Shown here one piece after another: positions 8,701 to 17,432 of a stretch of DNA of 64,000 nt. This DNA comes from Pandoraea aquatica (GTDB lineage: Bacteria; Pseudomonadota; Gammaproteobacteria; Burkholderiales; Burkholderiaceae). Each line of letters begins with the position of its first letter. Positions within the stretch are counted from its first letter, which is position 1. The notes beneath the pieces were generated by a model that was not told the origin of the DNA, searched no databases, and was given only the letters and a program-made list of their open reading frames with translations. The DNA lies in assembly GCF_902459565.1 (NCBI RefSeq), contig NZ_CABPSN010000009.1:1-64000 (forward strand), given 5' to 3'. The translations under genes were made by a program, and so were the position numbers.

Positions 8701-9891
8701 ATGCCACTGCCCGACGACCTGCGCGATTACACGAATCTCACGCACGCAAACGCGTGGCGCCGACATACAGGGAAGCCCAAAAACGGTCCGGATGAACCCG
8801 CTTACGTGAGTTCGCTGCTGTTGGGCGAGACATTCCGCGGGCTACGAGCCACCATCAGGAGTTACGCAACACCGGGCACCCTGACGCAGGTCCGCGGCAT
8901 CTTTACCCACCAGACACCGAAAGTGAAGCTCGCGACGGGCGGACAATCGGTCGAAATGGGCGATCTGATGTTCGTGCATCGGCACTTTTCTCCCCATCTG
9001 CGGCAGGCCACGTTTGGCCGGGCATTGCTGCTTCAGGCGAAACGCACACTCACGCCGAAGACCGGCTCGCTTGCCTCGAAAACGCAGCCGATCCAATTTC
9101 GGTTGTACCGCGACTGGCCGTTGTTCGAAGGCGTCACCCGGATCCCTCAAGCGCCGATCGGTGCCACCGCCTGGGATTTCCATCTGAGCGGTGTCACCCC
9201 GGCCTCGCCGCCCCAAGCCGGCTCGGCCTATATGACGATCTTCCCTGAACAGGCATACACGATAGCCGCCGCCGTGCCTCAGTGGATGGCACCGCTTCAG
9301 GCCGGTGTCGCAAGGTCTCGGTTGAAGTCGAAGGGCTACCCACAGGACTGCACGTGGGCGGTCGGCGCAAGCCCGGCCCACGGAACGCACCCTCGCGCAG
9401 GTGTCAGTTGCCCCACCGACTTTGGCACGGCACTTACGGATTTTCTGAGCGGCAAGATCGGGCGCCCTTTCGTACCCGGTGCCATGACTGCCACCGATCA
9501 CTGGTCCTATTTCGTCAACCAGATGCTGCTCGAATCGGGCCGGGCGAACGGCAACTATCGATACACCGCGACAAACCAGAATGTCACCAGCGCCCCACGC
9601 GGTCGCAACATTGGGTTCATGGCATGGGAAAACGTGCTCGAGCACAGTATCGCCAACGACCAGGAGGCCTGGCGTGAAGGGCTTGGTGATGGTGGCAGCC
9701 CGCCTTTTGAATTTTCTCGCAGCGTGCTTGCCATCATGGATAGGCTGGCGCGCGATCGGCGCGCCGAGGGTGGTCCTCCGGACGAGACGCCAGAGACTGT
9801 CTTCGTGCCCTCCGGCGGCCACGTCCCGCTTTTACTCGTGACGACCATCGGCAATGACTGCGAGCCATTCAACGTGGGCGAACGCGGGTAG
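8701..9891 (+). CDS. Unrecognised protein with PD-(D/E)xK-like motif pattern
   Basis: I do not recognise this 396-residue protein. It has no signal peptide or membrane helix. Residues 40-145 contain a pattern that could be a restriction-nuclease-like core: E43 (LGETFRG), D88 (VEMGDLMFVHRH), then a hydrophobic strand ending in Q112-A-K114 (RALLLQAKR), followed by QFRLYRDWPLFEG. The D...QxK spacing is compatible with Q-variant PD-(D/E)xK nucleases, but this is only a motif-level reading. The C-terminal half (about 200-396) has no motif I know. It is monocistronic with its own sigma70 promoter, between the GlxA-like regulator and the paa operon. The nucleotide composition looks somewhat less GC-biased than its neighbours. 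Candidate functions include a defence nuclease or a phage-remnant protein; neither is established. Confidence 0.6.
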   Translation: MPLPDDLRDYTNLTHANAWRRHTGKPKNGPDEPAYVSSLLLGETFRGLRATIRSYATPGTLTQVRGIFTHQTPKVKLATGGQSVEMGDLMFVHRHFSPHLRQATFGRALLLQAKRTLTPKTGSLASKTQPIQFRLYRDWPLFEGVTRIPQAPIGATAWDFHLSGVTPASPPQAGSAYMTIFPEQAYTIAAAVPQWMAPLQAGVARSRLKSKGYPQDCTWAVGASPAHGTHPRAGVSCPTDFGTALTDFLSGKIGRPFVPGAMTATDHWSYFVNQMLLESGRANGNYRYTATNQNVTSAPRGRNIGFMAWENVLEHSIANDQEAWREGLGDGGSPPFEFSRSVLAIMDRLARDRRAEGGPPDETPETVFVPSGGHVPLLLVTTIGNDCEPFNVGERG

Positions 9892-9985
9892 GCGCATTTC
9901 CCTATCAGGCGGCGGCCTCCCCTGACGTCGCCAACCGCATCGCGAATCGCCCCAATCACCTCCCCGGCCTAATGGAAAACATTTA

Positions 9986-10013
9986 TTGACCGACCGGCCG
10001 GTCGGTTTATAAT
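9986..10013 (+). promoter_or_regulatory. paaA promoter with 18-bp palindromic operator
   Basis: TTGACC (9986-9991) and a perfect TATAAT (10008-10013) are separated by 16 bp. The spacer and part of the -35 are occupied by a perfect 18-bp palindrome, ACCGACCGGCCGGTCGGT (9989-10006). This is the expected shape of a TetR-type operator that excludes RNA polymerase. The TetR gene at 15058 (PaaR-like) closes the same cluster, so PaaR repression relieved by phenylacetyl-CoA is the natural reading (inference from the family). Confidence 0.82.
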
Positions 10014-10051
10014 GCGTTCCATATCCCCACATGCCGCGGAGGCCTTCCTCT

Positions 10052-11059
10052 ATGTATACGCAAGCCATCGATCTGGCCGGCAACAGCCCCAAGGGCGTGC
10101 AAGCCCTGAGCGAGGCCGAGCAGGCGCAGCAAGCTCGCTTCGACGCACGCGTTGCCGCCGACCAGAAGATCGAGCCGCAGGACTACATGCCGGCCGAGTA
10201 TCGCAAGACGCTCGTTCGCCAGATCTCGCAGCACGCGCACTCGGAAGTCGTCGGCATGCTGCCGGAAGGCAACTGGATTTCGCGCGCGCCCAGCCTCAAA
10301 CGCAAAGCCATCCTGCTCGCCAAAGTGCAGGACGAAGCCGGTCACGGTCTCTATCTCTATTCCGCCGCCGAAACGCTCGGCACCTCGCGTGACCAGATGA
10401 TCGACGCCCTGCACTCGGGCAAGGCCAAGTACTCCAGCATCTTCAATTACCCGACCCTCACGTGGGCCGACGTCGGTGTGATCGGCTGGCTGGTCGACGG
10501 CGCCGCCATCATGAACCAGGTGCCCCTGTGCCGCTGCTCGTACGGCCCGTACGCGCGCGCCATGATCCGCGTCTGTAAGGAAGAGTCGTTCCACCAGCGT
10601 CAGGGCTTCGACGCCCTGCTCGCGATGATGAGCGGCACGCAATCCCAGCGCGACATGGTGCAGGAAGCGGTGAACCGCTGGTGGTGGCCGGTGCTGATGA
10701 TGTTCGGCCCGAGCGACAAGGAATCCATCCACAGCACCCAGACCATGAAGTGGGGCATCAAGCGCATCTCGAACGACGACCTGCGCCAGAAGTTCGTCGA
10801 TGCCGCCATCGAACAGGCCAAGGTGCTCGGCGTGACCTTCCCCGACCCGGATCTGAAGTGGAACGAAGCCCGCAAGGCGCACGACTACGGCGAGATCGAC
10901 TGGAGCGAATTCTGGCGCGTGGTCGGCGGTGACGGCCCGTGCAACAAGGAACGTGTCGGCACCCGCGTGGCCGCCCACGAGAAAGGTGCCTGGGTGCGCG
11001 ATGCCGCCCTCGCCCACGCCGCGAAACAGCGCCAGCGCGCCGAGAAGCAAGCGGCATAA
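10052..11059 (+). CDS. paaA: Phenylacetyl-CoA epoxidase catalytic subunit A
   Basis: PaaA is the di-iron catalytic subunit of the PaaABCE multicomponent monooxygenase, which epoxidises the ring of phenylacetyl-CoA. The ferritin-like fold is shown by the iron-ligand motifs [10 protein letters not shown] and [10 protein letters not shown], the two E-x-x-H pairs of the four-helix bundle. ATG 10052 is chosen because GGAGG (10037-10041) sits at a proper distance; the upstream in-frame ATG 10031 would place that site inside the gene. Length is 335 residues, close to the 310-330 usual for PaaA. It is the first gene of the rightward paaABCDE operon. Confidence 0.96.
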   Translation: MYTQAIDLAGNSPKGVQALSEAEQAQQARFDARVAADQKIEPQDYMPAEYRKTLVRQISQHAHSEVVGMLPEGNWISRAPSLKRKAILLAKVQDEAGHGLYLYSAAETLGTSRDQMIDALHSGKAKYSSIFNYPTLTWADVGVIGWLVDGAAIMNQVPLCRCSYGPYARAMIRVCKEESFHQRQGFDALLAMMSGTQSQRDMVQEAVNRWWWPVLMMFGPSDKESIHSTQTMKWGIKRISNDDLRQKFVDAAIEQAKVLGVTFPDPDLKWNEARKAHDYGEIDWSEFWRVVGGDGPCNKERVGTRVAAHEKGAWVRDAALAHAAKQRQRAEKQAA

Positions 11060-11117
11060 GCAGGCTGCATAAGCGGTTGCAAGAGCGCGCCGCCCTCACA
11101 AGACATCAGGAACGATC

Positions 11118-11414
11118 ATGACGCAAGCAAGCAACAAGGAATGGCCCCTCTGGGAAGTGTTCGTGCGCAGCAAGATGGGCCTCGAACACAAGCACAGCGG
11201 CAGCCTGCACGCCGCCGACGCCGAGATGGCGCTGCGCATGGCGCGCGACGTCTACACACGCCGTCAGGAAGGCGTGAGCATCTGGGTCGTGCCGTCGGTC
11301 GCCATCACGGCCTCGGCACCGGAAGACAAGGCCGAGCTGTTCGATCCGGCCGCCGACAAGATCTACCGTCACCCGACCTTCTACCAGCTGCCGGAAGAAG
11401 TGAACCACATGTAA
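11118..11414 (+). CDS. paaB: Phenylacetyl-CoA epoxidase subunit B
   Basis: PaaB is a small (98-residue) subunit of the phenylacetyl-CoA epoxidase that bridges PaaAC assemblies. The start WPLWEVFVRSKMGLEHKHSG and the phrase EMALRMARDVYTRRQEGVSIWVV are characteristic of the family. It lies 58 bp after paaA and 63 bp before paaC in the same operon. Confidence 0.96.
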   Translation: MTQASNKEWPLWEVFVRSKMGLEHKHSGSLHAADAEMALRMARDVYTRRQEGVSIWVVPSVAITASAPEDKAELFDPAADKIYRHPTFYQLPEEVNHM

Positions 11415-11477
11415 GCGGCCGCGCGCCGACGTGACGAAGCTCACGTCAATGGCGCGCCCCAAGCGAGACCCCAGAAC

Positions 11478-12281
11478 ATGAAACCGACGCAGGAACACCT
11501 GTCCTATCTGCTGCGCCTCGCCGACAACGCGCTGATCCTCGGTCAGCGCAACGCGGAATGGTGTGGTCACGGCCCCGTGCTGGAAGAAGACATCGCGCTC
11601 ACCAACCTGAGCCTCGATCTCATCGGCCAGGCACGCATGCTGTATCAGCACGCCGCCCAGCTCGAAACCGAACTCACCGGCCTGGCCAAGCAGGAGGACG
11701 ACTACGCCTTCTGGCGCGACGAATTCGCCTTCCGTAACTGGACACTTGTCGAGCTGCCCCACTACGGCCCGACCGCCGGCACCACAGCCGCCGAGCGCGA
11801 TTACGCTGTCACCATCGTGCGCAACTTCCTCTACTCGGCCCTGATGGTCGAAGTGTGGCAAGCACTCGCGCAGTCGACCGACGAAACGCTCGCCGCCATC
11901 GCCGCCAAGTCGGTCAAAGAAGCGCACTACCACCTGCACCACGCGCGCGACTGGCTCGTGCGCTTTGGCGACGGCACGGAAGAATCGCATCGCCGCGCGC
12001 AGGCCGCGCTCGACTATCTCGTGCCGTACATGAACGAGATCTTCAAGCGCGACACGCTCGAAGACACGGTCGCCGCCGCCGGTACCGGCGTGACGATGGC
12101 CGACCTGAAGGACGCATGGCAAGCCATCGTGAACGACGCCCTCGCGCAAGCCACGCTCACCGCGCCGGTCGGCGGTGCGTTCGAGAGCACGGGCAAGTTC
12201 GGGCATCACTCCGAGCACATGAGCTATCTGCTCGGCGAGATGCAGGGTCTGGCCCGTCAGCACCCCGGCGCCACCTGGTAA
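11478..12281 (+). CDS. paaC: Phenylacetyl-CoA epoxidase structural subunit C
   Basis: PaaC (267 residues) is the ferritin-like but non-catalytic partner of PaaA, forming the PaaAC core that binds phenylacetyl-CoA. Family features are the N-terminal YLLRLADNALILGQRNAEW and the mid-protein KEAHYHLHHARDWLVRFGDG. It is followed 16 bp later by paaD, so the two are co-transcribed. Confidence 0.96.
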   Translation: MKPTQEHLSYLLRLADNALILGQRNAEWCGHGPVLEEDIALTNLSLDLIGQARMLYQHAAQLETELTGLAKQEDDYAFWRDEFAFRNWTLVELPHYGPTAGTTAAERDYAVTIVRNFLYSALMVEVWQALAQSTDETLAAIAAKSVKEAHYHLHHARDWLVRFGDGTEESHRRAQAALDYLVPYMNEIFKRDTLEDTVAAAGTGVTMADLKDAWQAIVNDALAQATLTAPVGGAFESTGKFGHHSEHMSYLLGEMQGLARQHPGATW

Positions 12282-12297
12282 GCCACGCGCGCACATC

Positions 12298-12906
12298 ATG
12301 CCTACGACGAACCTGTTTGCCGACGCGATGACGAATCTGCCGCTCACCCCTCCCGTTGCGCCCGACGTACTCACGCCGGCCTCGGAGGCGTCGCTGCCGC
12401 TCGCCTGGCAAACGCTCGAAGCCGTGCCCGATCCGGAGATTCCGGTCGTGTCGATTCGGGAGCTCGGCATTCTGCGCGATGTGCGCGTCGTGACGAACGA
12501 CGAAGGCCGCGCGGCGTTCGAGATCGTGATTACGCCTACGTACTCGGGCTGCCCGGCGATGCAGCAGATCGCCGAGGACATCGCCGCGGCCATGACGCGT
12601 GCGGGCCTCGGCCCGTGGCACGTCAAGACCGTGCTCGCGCCCGCGTGGACAACGGACTGGATCAGCCCGGAAGCGCGCGAAAAGCTGCGCGGCTACGGCA
12701 TTGCGCCGCCCACGGGCGCGCACGCCGTGTCGGCCGACGCGCCGCGCAAGATCACGTTCTACGGCCGTCCGAAAGACGGCGTGCCGTGCCCGCACTGCGG
12801 CTCGACGCATACCGAAGTCGTCTCCGCCTTCGGCTCGACCGCCTGCAAAGCACATTACCGTTGCCGCACGTGCCAAGAGCCGTTCGACTACTTCAAGCCA
12901 TATTGA
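12298..12906 (+). CDS. paaD: Phenylacetyl-CoA epoxidase maturation protein D
   Basis: PaaD combines an N-terminal MIP18/DUF59 domain (VPDPEIPVVSIRELGILRDV, and TYSGCPAM with the conserved Cys) with a C-terminal zinc ribbon (CPHCG and CRTCQEPFDYFKP). The DUF59 family helps assemble iron-sulfur or di-iron centres, and PaaD is needed for epoxidase activity without being a stable subunit. Length from ATG 12298 is 202 residues. A second in-frame ATG at 12328 gives 192 residues and is also plausible, because PaaD proteins are commonly 165-180 residues. Confidence 0.93.
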   Translation: MPTTNLFADAMTNLPLTPPVAPDVLTPASEASLPLAWQTLEAVPDPEIPVVSIRELGILRDVRVVTNDEGRAAFEIVITPTYSGCPAMQQIAEDIAAAMTRAGLGPWHVKTVLAPAWTTDWISPEAREKLRGYGIAPPTGAHAVSADAPRKITFYGRPKDGVPCPHCGSTHTEVVSAFGSTACKAHYRCRTCQEPFDYFKPY

Positions 12907-12961
12907 TTGGCCAGATTAACCTCGCGTTTGACCCCGCGTTGACGCATTTGGGAAGCTAACG

Positions 12962-14050
12962 ATGACGACCCCGCAATTCCATTCGCTGACGATTCGCGAA
13001 ATCCGGCCCGAGACCGCCGACGCCATCTCCATCGCCTTCACGGTGCCGGACACGCTGCGCGACGCCTATCGCTTCACGCAAGGCCAGTTCCTCACGCTCA
13101 AGACTGAGATCGACGGTGAAGAAGCCCGTCGCTCCTACTCGATCTGCGTGGGCGTGCCCGAATACGAAGCCACCGGCGAACTGCGCGTGGGCATCAAGCG
13201 CGTGCCAGGCGGCAAGTTCTCGAACTTCGCGAACGATCAGCTCAAGCCGGGACAGCAACTCGACGTGATGACGCCGGACGGCCGTTTCTTCACGCGTCTG
13301 TCGGAAACGAACGCCAAGCACTACGTCGGCTTCGCCGGTGGTTCGGGCATCACGCCGATGCTCGCGCTCATCAAGACCACGCTCGCCACGGAGCCGGACA
13401 GCCAGTTCACGCTCGTCTACGGCAACCGTTCGGTACCCGCGATCATGTTCGCGGAAGCGCTCGAAGACCTGAAGAACACGTATCTGGGTCGTCTGCGTCT
13501 GTATCACGTGCTGTCGGACGAAGCGCAGGAAGTCGAGCTGTTCAACGGTCTGCTCAATCAGGACAAATGCAGCGCGTTCCTGGAGACGCTGATTCCGGCC
13601 GCGAGCATCGACGAAGCTTTCATCTGCGGCCCCGGCCCGATGATGGACGCCGCCGAAGCGGCGCTTGCCGCCGCCGGTGTCGCCAAGGAAAAGATCCACG
13701 TCGAGCGCTTCGGTGTGCCGTCGCCGCAAGCCGGTGTGAAGCCGGTCGTCATCACCGACGACACGCCGATGGCCGAACTGGTCGTCGTCATGGACGGCAA
13801 GGAGCGTCGTCTGCGTCAGCCGTATGAAGGTCAGAGCATTCTGGACACCGGTCTCGCCGCTGGCCTGTCGCTGCCGTACGCCTGCAAGGGCGGCGTGTGC
13901 TGCACGTGCCGCGCCAAGGTGCTCGAAGGCGAAGTCGCCATGGAAAAGAACTACACGCTCGAAGACTACGAAGTCGAGCAGGGCTTCGTGCTGACGTGTC
14001 AGGCGCGTCCGCTCACGGAGCGCGTGGTGGTCAGCTACGACGAGCGTTGA
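12962..14050 (+). CDS. paaE: Phenylacetyl-CoA epoxidase reductase subunit E
   Basis: PaaE passes electrons from NADPH via FAD and a 2Fe-2S centre to the PaaAC di-iron site. The 362-residue protein shows the FAD motif RRSYSIC, the pyridine-nucleotide motif GGSGITPMLALI, and a C-terminal plant-type ferredoxin domain with the Cys pattern in ACKGGVCCTCRAKV and a last Cys in VLTCQARP. It closes the structural paa block. The next 209 bp contain only short inverted sequences (around 14200-14255) and no gene. Confidence 0.96.
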   Translation: MTTPQFHSLTIREIRPETADAISIAFTVPDTLRDAYRFTQGQFLTLKTEIDGEEARRSYSICVGVPEYEATGELRVGIKRVPGGKFSNFANDQLKPGQQLDVMTPDGRFFTRLSETNAKHYVGFAGGSGITPMLALIKTTLATEPDSQFTLVYGNRSVPAIMFAEALEDLKNTYLGRLRLYHVLSDEAQEVELFNGLLNQDKCSAFLETLIPAASIDEAFICGPGPMMDAAEAALAAAGVAKEKIHVERFGVPSPQAGVKPVVITDDTPMAELVVVMDGKERRLRQPYEGQSILDTGLAAGLSLPYACKGGVCCTCRAKVLEGEVAMEKNYTLEDYEVEQGFVLTCQARPLTERVVVSYDER

Positions 14051-14259
14051 TCGAAGCAGGCGTCGACCGACGCAAGGCCGCGATGTCCCAAATGTCACCG
14101 GGATCGCGGTTTCGCCAGATCGAACGCCTGTTTGCCGCCGCGTGCGAACACGACGGCAACGCGAGCGAAACGCGCGTGAAATCCCGCCAATGCGTCGATT
14201 ATTCCGGGCATTACGGGAGCGTCAACCCGAGGTAGCGGGAATACCGTAAACTACCGGGC

Positions 14260-15048
14260 ATGAATACCATCCATGTCGTCTGTGGCGATATCGCCGCGCA
14301 GCAATTGCGTGCGGCGATGGCGCAAGCGCAACGCGCCGACCCTGTCCTGGTTCTGCGCGACGATCTGGCCATCGGCCCGTTGCGTGAGATCGACGAAAAC
14401 GAACGCCAGCGTGCCGCCTTCTGGCAGCGCGTCGTCCCGTCGGCCGGCCGCGACTATGCCGGTGAGCTGCGCGAGGAACTGGCGTCGCTGCAACGCCTCG
14501 TCGAAGGCGACAACGCGGTGGTGTGCTGGCATGGCGACAGCGCGTCCGACCAGTTGACGTTGCGCCGCGTGGCCTTCATGCTGCGCGGCACGCCGGCCCG
14601 CCTGAACGAGATCCTGCTGCGAGGCAGCGACCTGACGGGTGCGGTGAACGGGAGCGACGCGAACCGCCGCACCAGCGTCGGCATGTATGCCCCGGAGGTG
14701 CTGGCCGAGCGCTTCGTGCGCATTGCCCCGATTTCGCTCCTGCGCATTGGCCGTCTGTCGCTGGAATGGCGGGCGCTCAAGCAAGTGAATACGCAGGTCC
14801 GTCGCTGGGTGCACAACACGTTCGAAGGCGCGACGTTCGCCGAGATCGACGATCAGATTCTGACCCGCGCCCCGGTGGCCTGGACACCGATGGCGGCATT
14901 TCTCGGCGAAATGATGCCGCGCGTCGAAGGTTTTTTCGCCACCGACAGTTTTCTTTTGTGGCGCTGCCGCGAACTCGGTGCGGCAGGCCGACTCGCGTTA
15001 CGCGGCGACACCACGGCCGCCGCCGCGTGCGATTTACGACTGGAGTAA
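14260..15048 (+). CDS. DUF1835 domain-containing protein
   Basis: This 262-residue protein begins with the DUF1835 signature (HVVCGDIAAQQLRAAM, then VLVLRDDLAIGPLREID). It continues with the family's second half (VVCWHGDSASDQLTLRRVAFML and ISLLRIGRLSLEWRALK). DUF1835 has no assigned biochemical role that I know of. It sits between paaE and paaR, with only 9 bp before paaR, so it probably shares a transcript with the regulator. Whether it takes part in phenylacetate metabolism cannot be told from sequence. Confidence 0.85.
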   Translation: MNTIHVVCGDIAAQQLRAAMAQAQRADPVLVLRDDLAIGPLREIDENERQRAAFWQRVVPSAGRDYAGELREELASLQRLVEGDNAVVCWHGDSASDQLTLRRVAFMLRGTPARLNEILLRGSDLTGAVNGSDANRRTSVGMYAPEVLAERFVRIAPISLLRIGRLSLEWRALKQVNTQVRRWVHNTFEGATFAEIDDQILTRAPVAWTPMAAFLGEMMPRVEGFFATDSFLLWRCRELGAAGRLALRGDTTAAAACDLRLE

Positions 15049-15057
15049 CCCCCGTTT

Positions 15058-15714
15058 ATGGCACGTACCAAAGCGCCCGATCACGAATCGCAGCGCGAAC
15101 AGATTCTCGACGTCGCCGCCGACGCCTTTGCGCGCGCGAGCTATCCGAGCACGTCGATGTCCGAACTGGCCGCCGCCTGCGGCACGTCCAAGGCCCGGCT
15201 GTATCACTACTACGCCAGCAAGGACGCCATCCTCTTCGATCTGCTTGAGCGCTACACCAAGCGCCTGATGCTGATCGTCACGGAGGTCGAGGCACTCGGT
15301 CAGCGTCGCGGCCTGTCGGAGCGCGACACGTTCCACGAACTGATCCGCGCGTTCCTCGACGAGTACGAGACGTCGCAGACGCGTCACATCGCGCTGCTCA
15401 ACGATGTGAAGTTCCTGAACGACGAGCAACGCGAGATCGTGCTCAACCGTCAGCGCGACGTGGTCGCTGCCTTTGCGCGCCAACTCACACGCGCCTTCCC
15501 CGACCGGGTCGCCAAGCACAACCAGACGGCGCTGACGATGATGCTGTTCGGCATGATCAACTGGACCTTCACGTGGCTCAAACCGGGCGGGCGCATGCGT
15601 TATCGCGACTTCGCCAACGAAGTCATCGCAGTGCTCGAACACGGCCTCGCAGCCCCGTTGCCTGACGGGATCGAAGCGGCGATTCCGGCACCGGCGATGC
15701 CTGTGAAGTCATAA
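15058..15714 (+). CDS. paaR: TetR-family regulator of phenylacetate degradation
   Basis: The first 50 residues form a TetR helix-turn-helix (ILDVAADAFARASYPSTSMS, then AACGTSKARLYHYYASKDAI). The C-terminal ligand domain (LNDVKFLNDEQREIV, WTFTWLKPGG) resembles betaproteobacterial PaaR proteins. PaaR represses paa genes and is released by phenylacetyl-CoA. The palindrome in the paaA promoter at 9989-10006 is the likely operator. Length is 218 residues. Confidence 0.85.
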   Translation: MARTKAPDHESQREQILDVAADAFARASYPSTSMSELAAACGTSKARLYHYYASKDAILFDLLERYTKRLMLIVTEVEALGQRRGLSERDTFHELIRAFLDEYETSQTRHIALLNDVKFLNDEQREIVLNRQRDVVAAFARQLTRAFPDRVAKHNQTALTMMLFGMINWTFTWLKPGGRMRYRDFANEVIAVLEHGLAAPLPDGIEAAIPAPAMPVKS

Positions 15715-15740
15715 TGAAAGTTAGCGATCACTTACAAAAC

Positions 15741-15764
15741 AAGGGCGAATAGTCGCCCTTTTTT
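15741..15764 (+). terminator. Rho-independent terminator after paaR
   Basis: AAGGGCGA (15741-15748) pairs with TCGCCCTT (15753-15760) across a 4-nt loop. A T-run (15759-15764) follows. It ends the rightward paa/DUF1835/paaR transcript. Confidence 0.85.
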
Positions 15765-15958
15765 GTTGCCGCGCAGCAACTCTTATAGAAGAGCCATCTG
15801 ACGAGAAACCCAGAAAAGACGCCATTCTTCAGGGACTTAGACACTTCCCTCCACGGTCGGGACTTAATTTCCTAGGGTTTTTACCTAGCCCTTCGGGTAT
15901 AATTCTTTTGCGTCGCACAATCAGGTGGACGCACTAAAGATTACCCAAGGATTACCCC

Positions 15959-16615
15959 ATGACTGCCCCGAACCACACGCCCGACGTCGCACGCGCGACG
16001 GTTGCCGCCAACGAGCGGTCGAGCGTGCTGATTCGTGAGCTGACGTCCGGCGACATCCATCGACTCCAGCGCCACTTCCTGGCGCTCGGCGAAGAAGACC
16101 GCCTGCTGCGCTTCGGTCAGGCCGTCTCCGACGACATCATCACGCGCTACGTCGCCAGCCTCGATTTCTCCCGTGACAGCGTCTTTGGCGTCTATGACGA
16201 CAATCTCGCGCTCGTCGCCGTGGCTCACGTCGCCCAATTGCCGGAAGGCAAGAACGGCCGTGTCGCAGAGTTCGGCGTCTCGGTGCTCGAATCGGCCCGT
16301 GGTCTGGGCATCGGCTCGCGTCTGTTCGAGCGCGCTGCGATCCATTGCCGCAACAAGCGCGTCGACACGCTGTACATGCACTGCCTCTCGCGCAACGCCC
16401 GCATGATGCGCATTGCGAAGAAGGCTGGTATGGAGATCAACTTCGCGTACGGCGAGGCAGACGGCTACCTGAGCCTGCCGCCGGCCGACACGCAGTCGAT
16501 GCTCTCGGAAATGATGCAGGATCAGATCGCCGCATTCGATTACGCGCTCAAGCGTCAACTGCGCAACGCGCGCCGTCTGGTCGGCGCACTGCTGCCGAAC
16601 CAACGCGCAGCCTGA
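15959..16615 (+). CDS. GNAT-family N-acetyltransferase
   Basis: This 218-residue protein carries a GNAT fold: the acetyl-CoA-binding motif A is in ESARGLGIGSRLFERAA, and the beta4-alpha3 region is VAEFGVSVLE. The C-terminal ~50 residues (QDQIAAFDYALKRQLRNARR) are an extra helical tail. The substrate cannot be inferred. AAGGA shortly before ATG 15959 serves as ribosome binding site, and a TATAAT at 15898-15903 is a likely -10 element. It is monocistronic and ends at a strong terminator shared with the convergent Lrp-type gene. Confidence 0.85.
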   Translation: MTAPNHTPDVARATVAANERSSVLIRELTSGDIHRLQRHFLALGEEDRLLRFGQAVSDDIITRYVASLDFSRDSVFGVYDDNLALVAVAHVAQLPEGKNGRVAEFGVSVLESARGLGIGSRLFERAAIHCRNKRVDTLYMHCLSRNARMMRIAKKAGMEINFAYGEADGYLSLPPADTQSMLSEMMQDQIAAFDYALKRQLRNARRLVGALLPNQRAA

Positions 16616-16647
16616 ACGCCAGCATGACGCTTCGGCGTCGCCCATAA

Positions 16648-16673
16648 AAAACCCGGCCTCGGCCGGGTTTTTT
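16648..16673. terminator. Bidirectional rho-independent terminator
   Basis: ACCCGGCC (16651-16658) and GGCCGGGT (16661-16668) form a tight stem with a 2-nt loop. It is flanked by A-tract on the left and T-tract on the right, so it can end both the GNAT gene and the convergent Lrp-type gene. Confidence 0.88.
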
Positions 16674-16701
16674 GTTTTCGTCAGCGCAATACGCGAACCG
16701 C

Positions 16702-17190
16702 TCAGGGCAGCGGCAGCGCCGTCGTCTCCTTCAACTGATCGAGCACGAAGCTGGTTTTGACGTCCACCACGCTCGGATGCACGAGCAGTTGCGTCTGCAT
16801 GAAGCGCGAGAAATGCGCCATGTCGCGCACATGCACGCGCAGGAGATAATCCATGTCGCCCGCCATCGCGTAGCAGCCGACGACTTCCGGCCACGAATCG
16901 ACAACGCTGCGGAAATGTTCGATCACCGAACCGCCCTCCCCGTCGCCGGGGTGACGCTTGTCGAGTCTCACGTTCACATAGGCCAACAGTCCGAGCCCAA
17001 GCCGTGTAGGCTCCAGCAAAGCGACGTAGCCGCGAATCACGCCCGCCTCTTCAAGGCGACGAATGCGACGCAGGCATGGGCTCGGCGAGAGCCGCACCTG
17101 CTCGGCGATTTCGAGATTGGAAAGACGCCCGTTGCTTTGCAGCAAGGCGAGAATCCGCCGGTCGATCTTGTCCAGTTCCAGCTTTGACAT
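16702..17190 (-). CDS. Lrp/AsnC-family transcriptional regulator
   Basis: The 162-residue protein has the N-terminal AsnC helix-turn-helix (LDKIDRRILALLQSNGRLSN, then VRLSPSPCLRRIRRLEEAGV). The C-terminal RAM ligand-binding domain contains the family phrase CYAMAGDMDYLLRVHVRDM. ATG 17190 follows a strong GGAGGGGG site. Twenty-two bp upstream lies a perfect 12-bp inverted repeat, a likely autoregulatory site. Lrp-type proteins respond to amino acids, and the large 2-oxoacid:ferredoxin oxidoreductase gene about 1 kb away, which acts on amino-acid-derived oxoacids, is a possible target (inference). Confidence 0.9.
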   Translation of the reverse strand: MSKLELDKIDRRILALLQSNGRLSNLEIAEQVRLSPSPCLRRIRRLEEAGVIRGYVALLEPTRLGLGLLAYVNVRLDKRHPGDGEGGSVIEHFRSVVDSWPEVVGCYAMAGDMDYLLRVHVRDMAHFSRFMQTQLLVHPSVVDVKTSFVLDQLKETTALPLP

Positions 17191-17211
17191 ACCCCCTCCC
17201 TGTTTTTGGTA

Positions 17212-17238
17212 TTTATGCGCAATATTATTGCGCATAAA
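17212..17238. promoter_or_regulatory. Perfect 12-bp inverted repeat upstream of the Lrp-type gene
   Basis: TTTATGCGCAAT (17212-17223) and ATTGCGCATAAA (17227-17238) are exact complements separated by ATT. AT-rich symmetric sites of this size are typical Lrp/AsnC operators. Nothing else is recognised in 17239-17432. Confidence 0.6.
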
Positions 17239-17432
17239 CCCACTTATCAGGAAGTTGGTATCAAAAATCGCCGGTTACGGAAGATTACAGCGGATGAGAA
17301 TCGAGAAAACGGGCAAGAAAAAGGCGCTCGCCGCTGCCGGCTGCGCCCTGTGTCCGTCAATGACTGAGGGGTTTGAACGGATCGCCGACGTAGCCGTTCG
17401 GCGGTCGATTCGGGTGGATCGGGCCGATGGGA

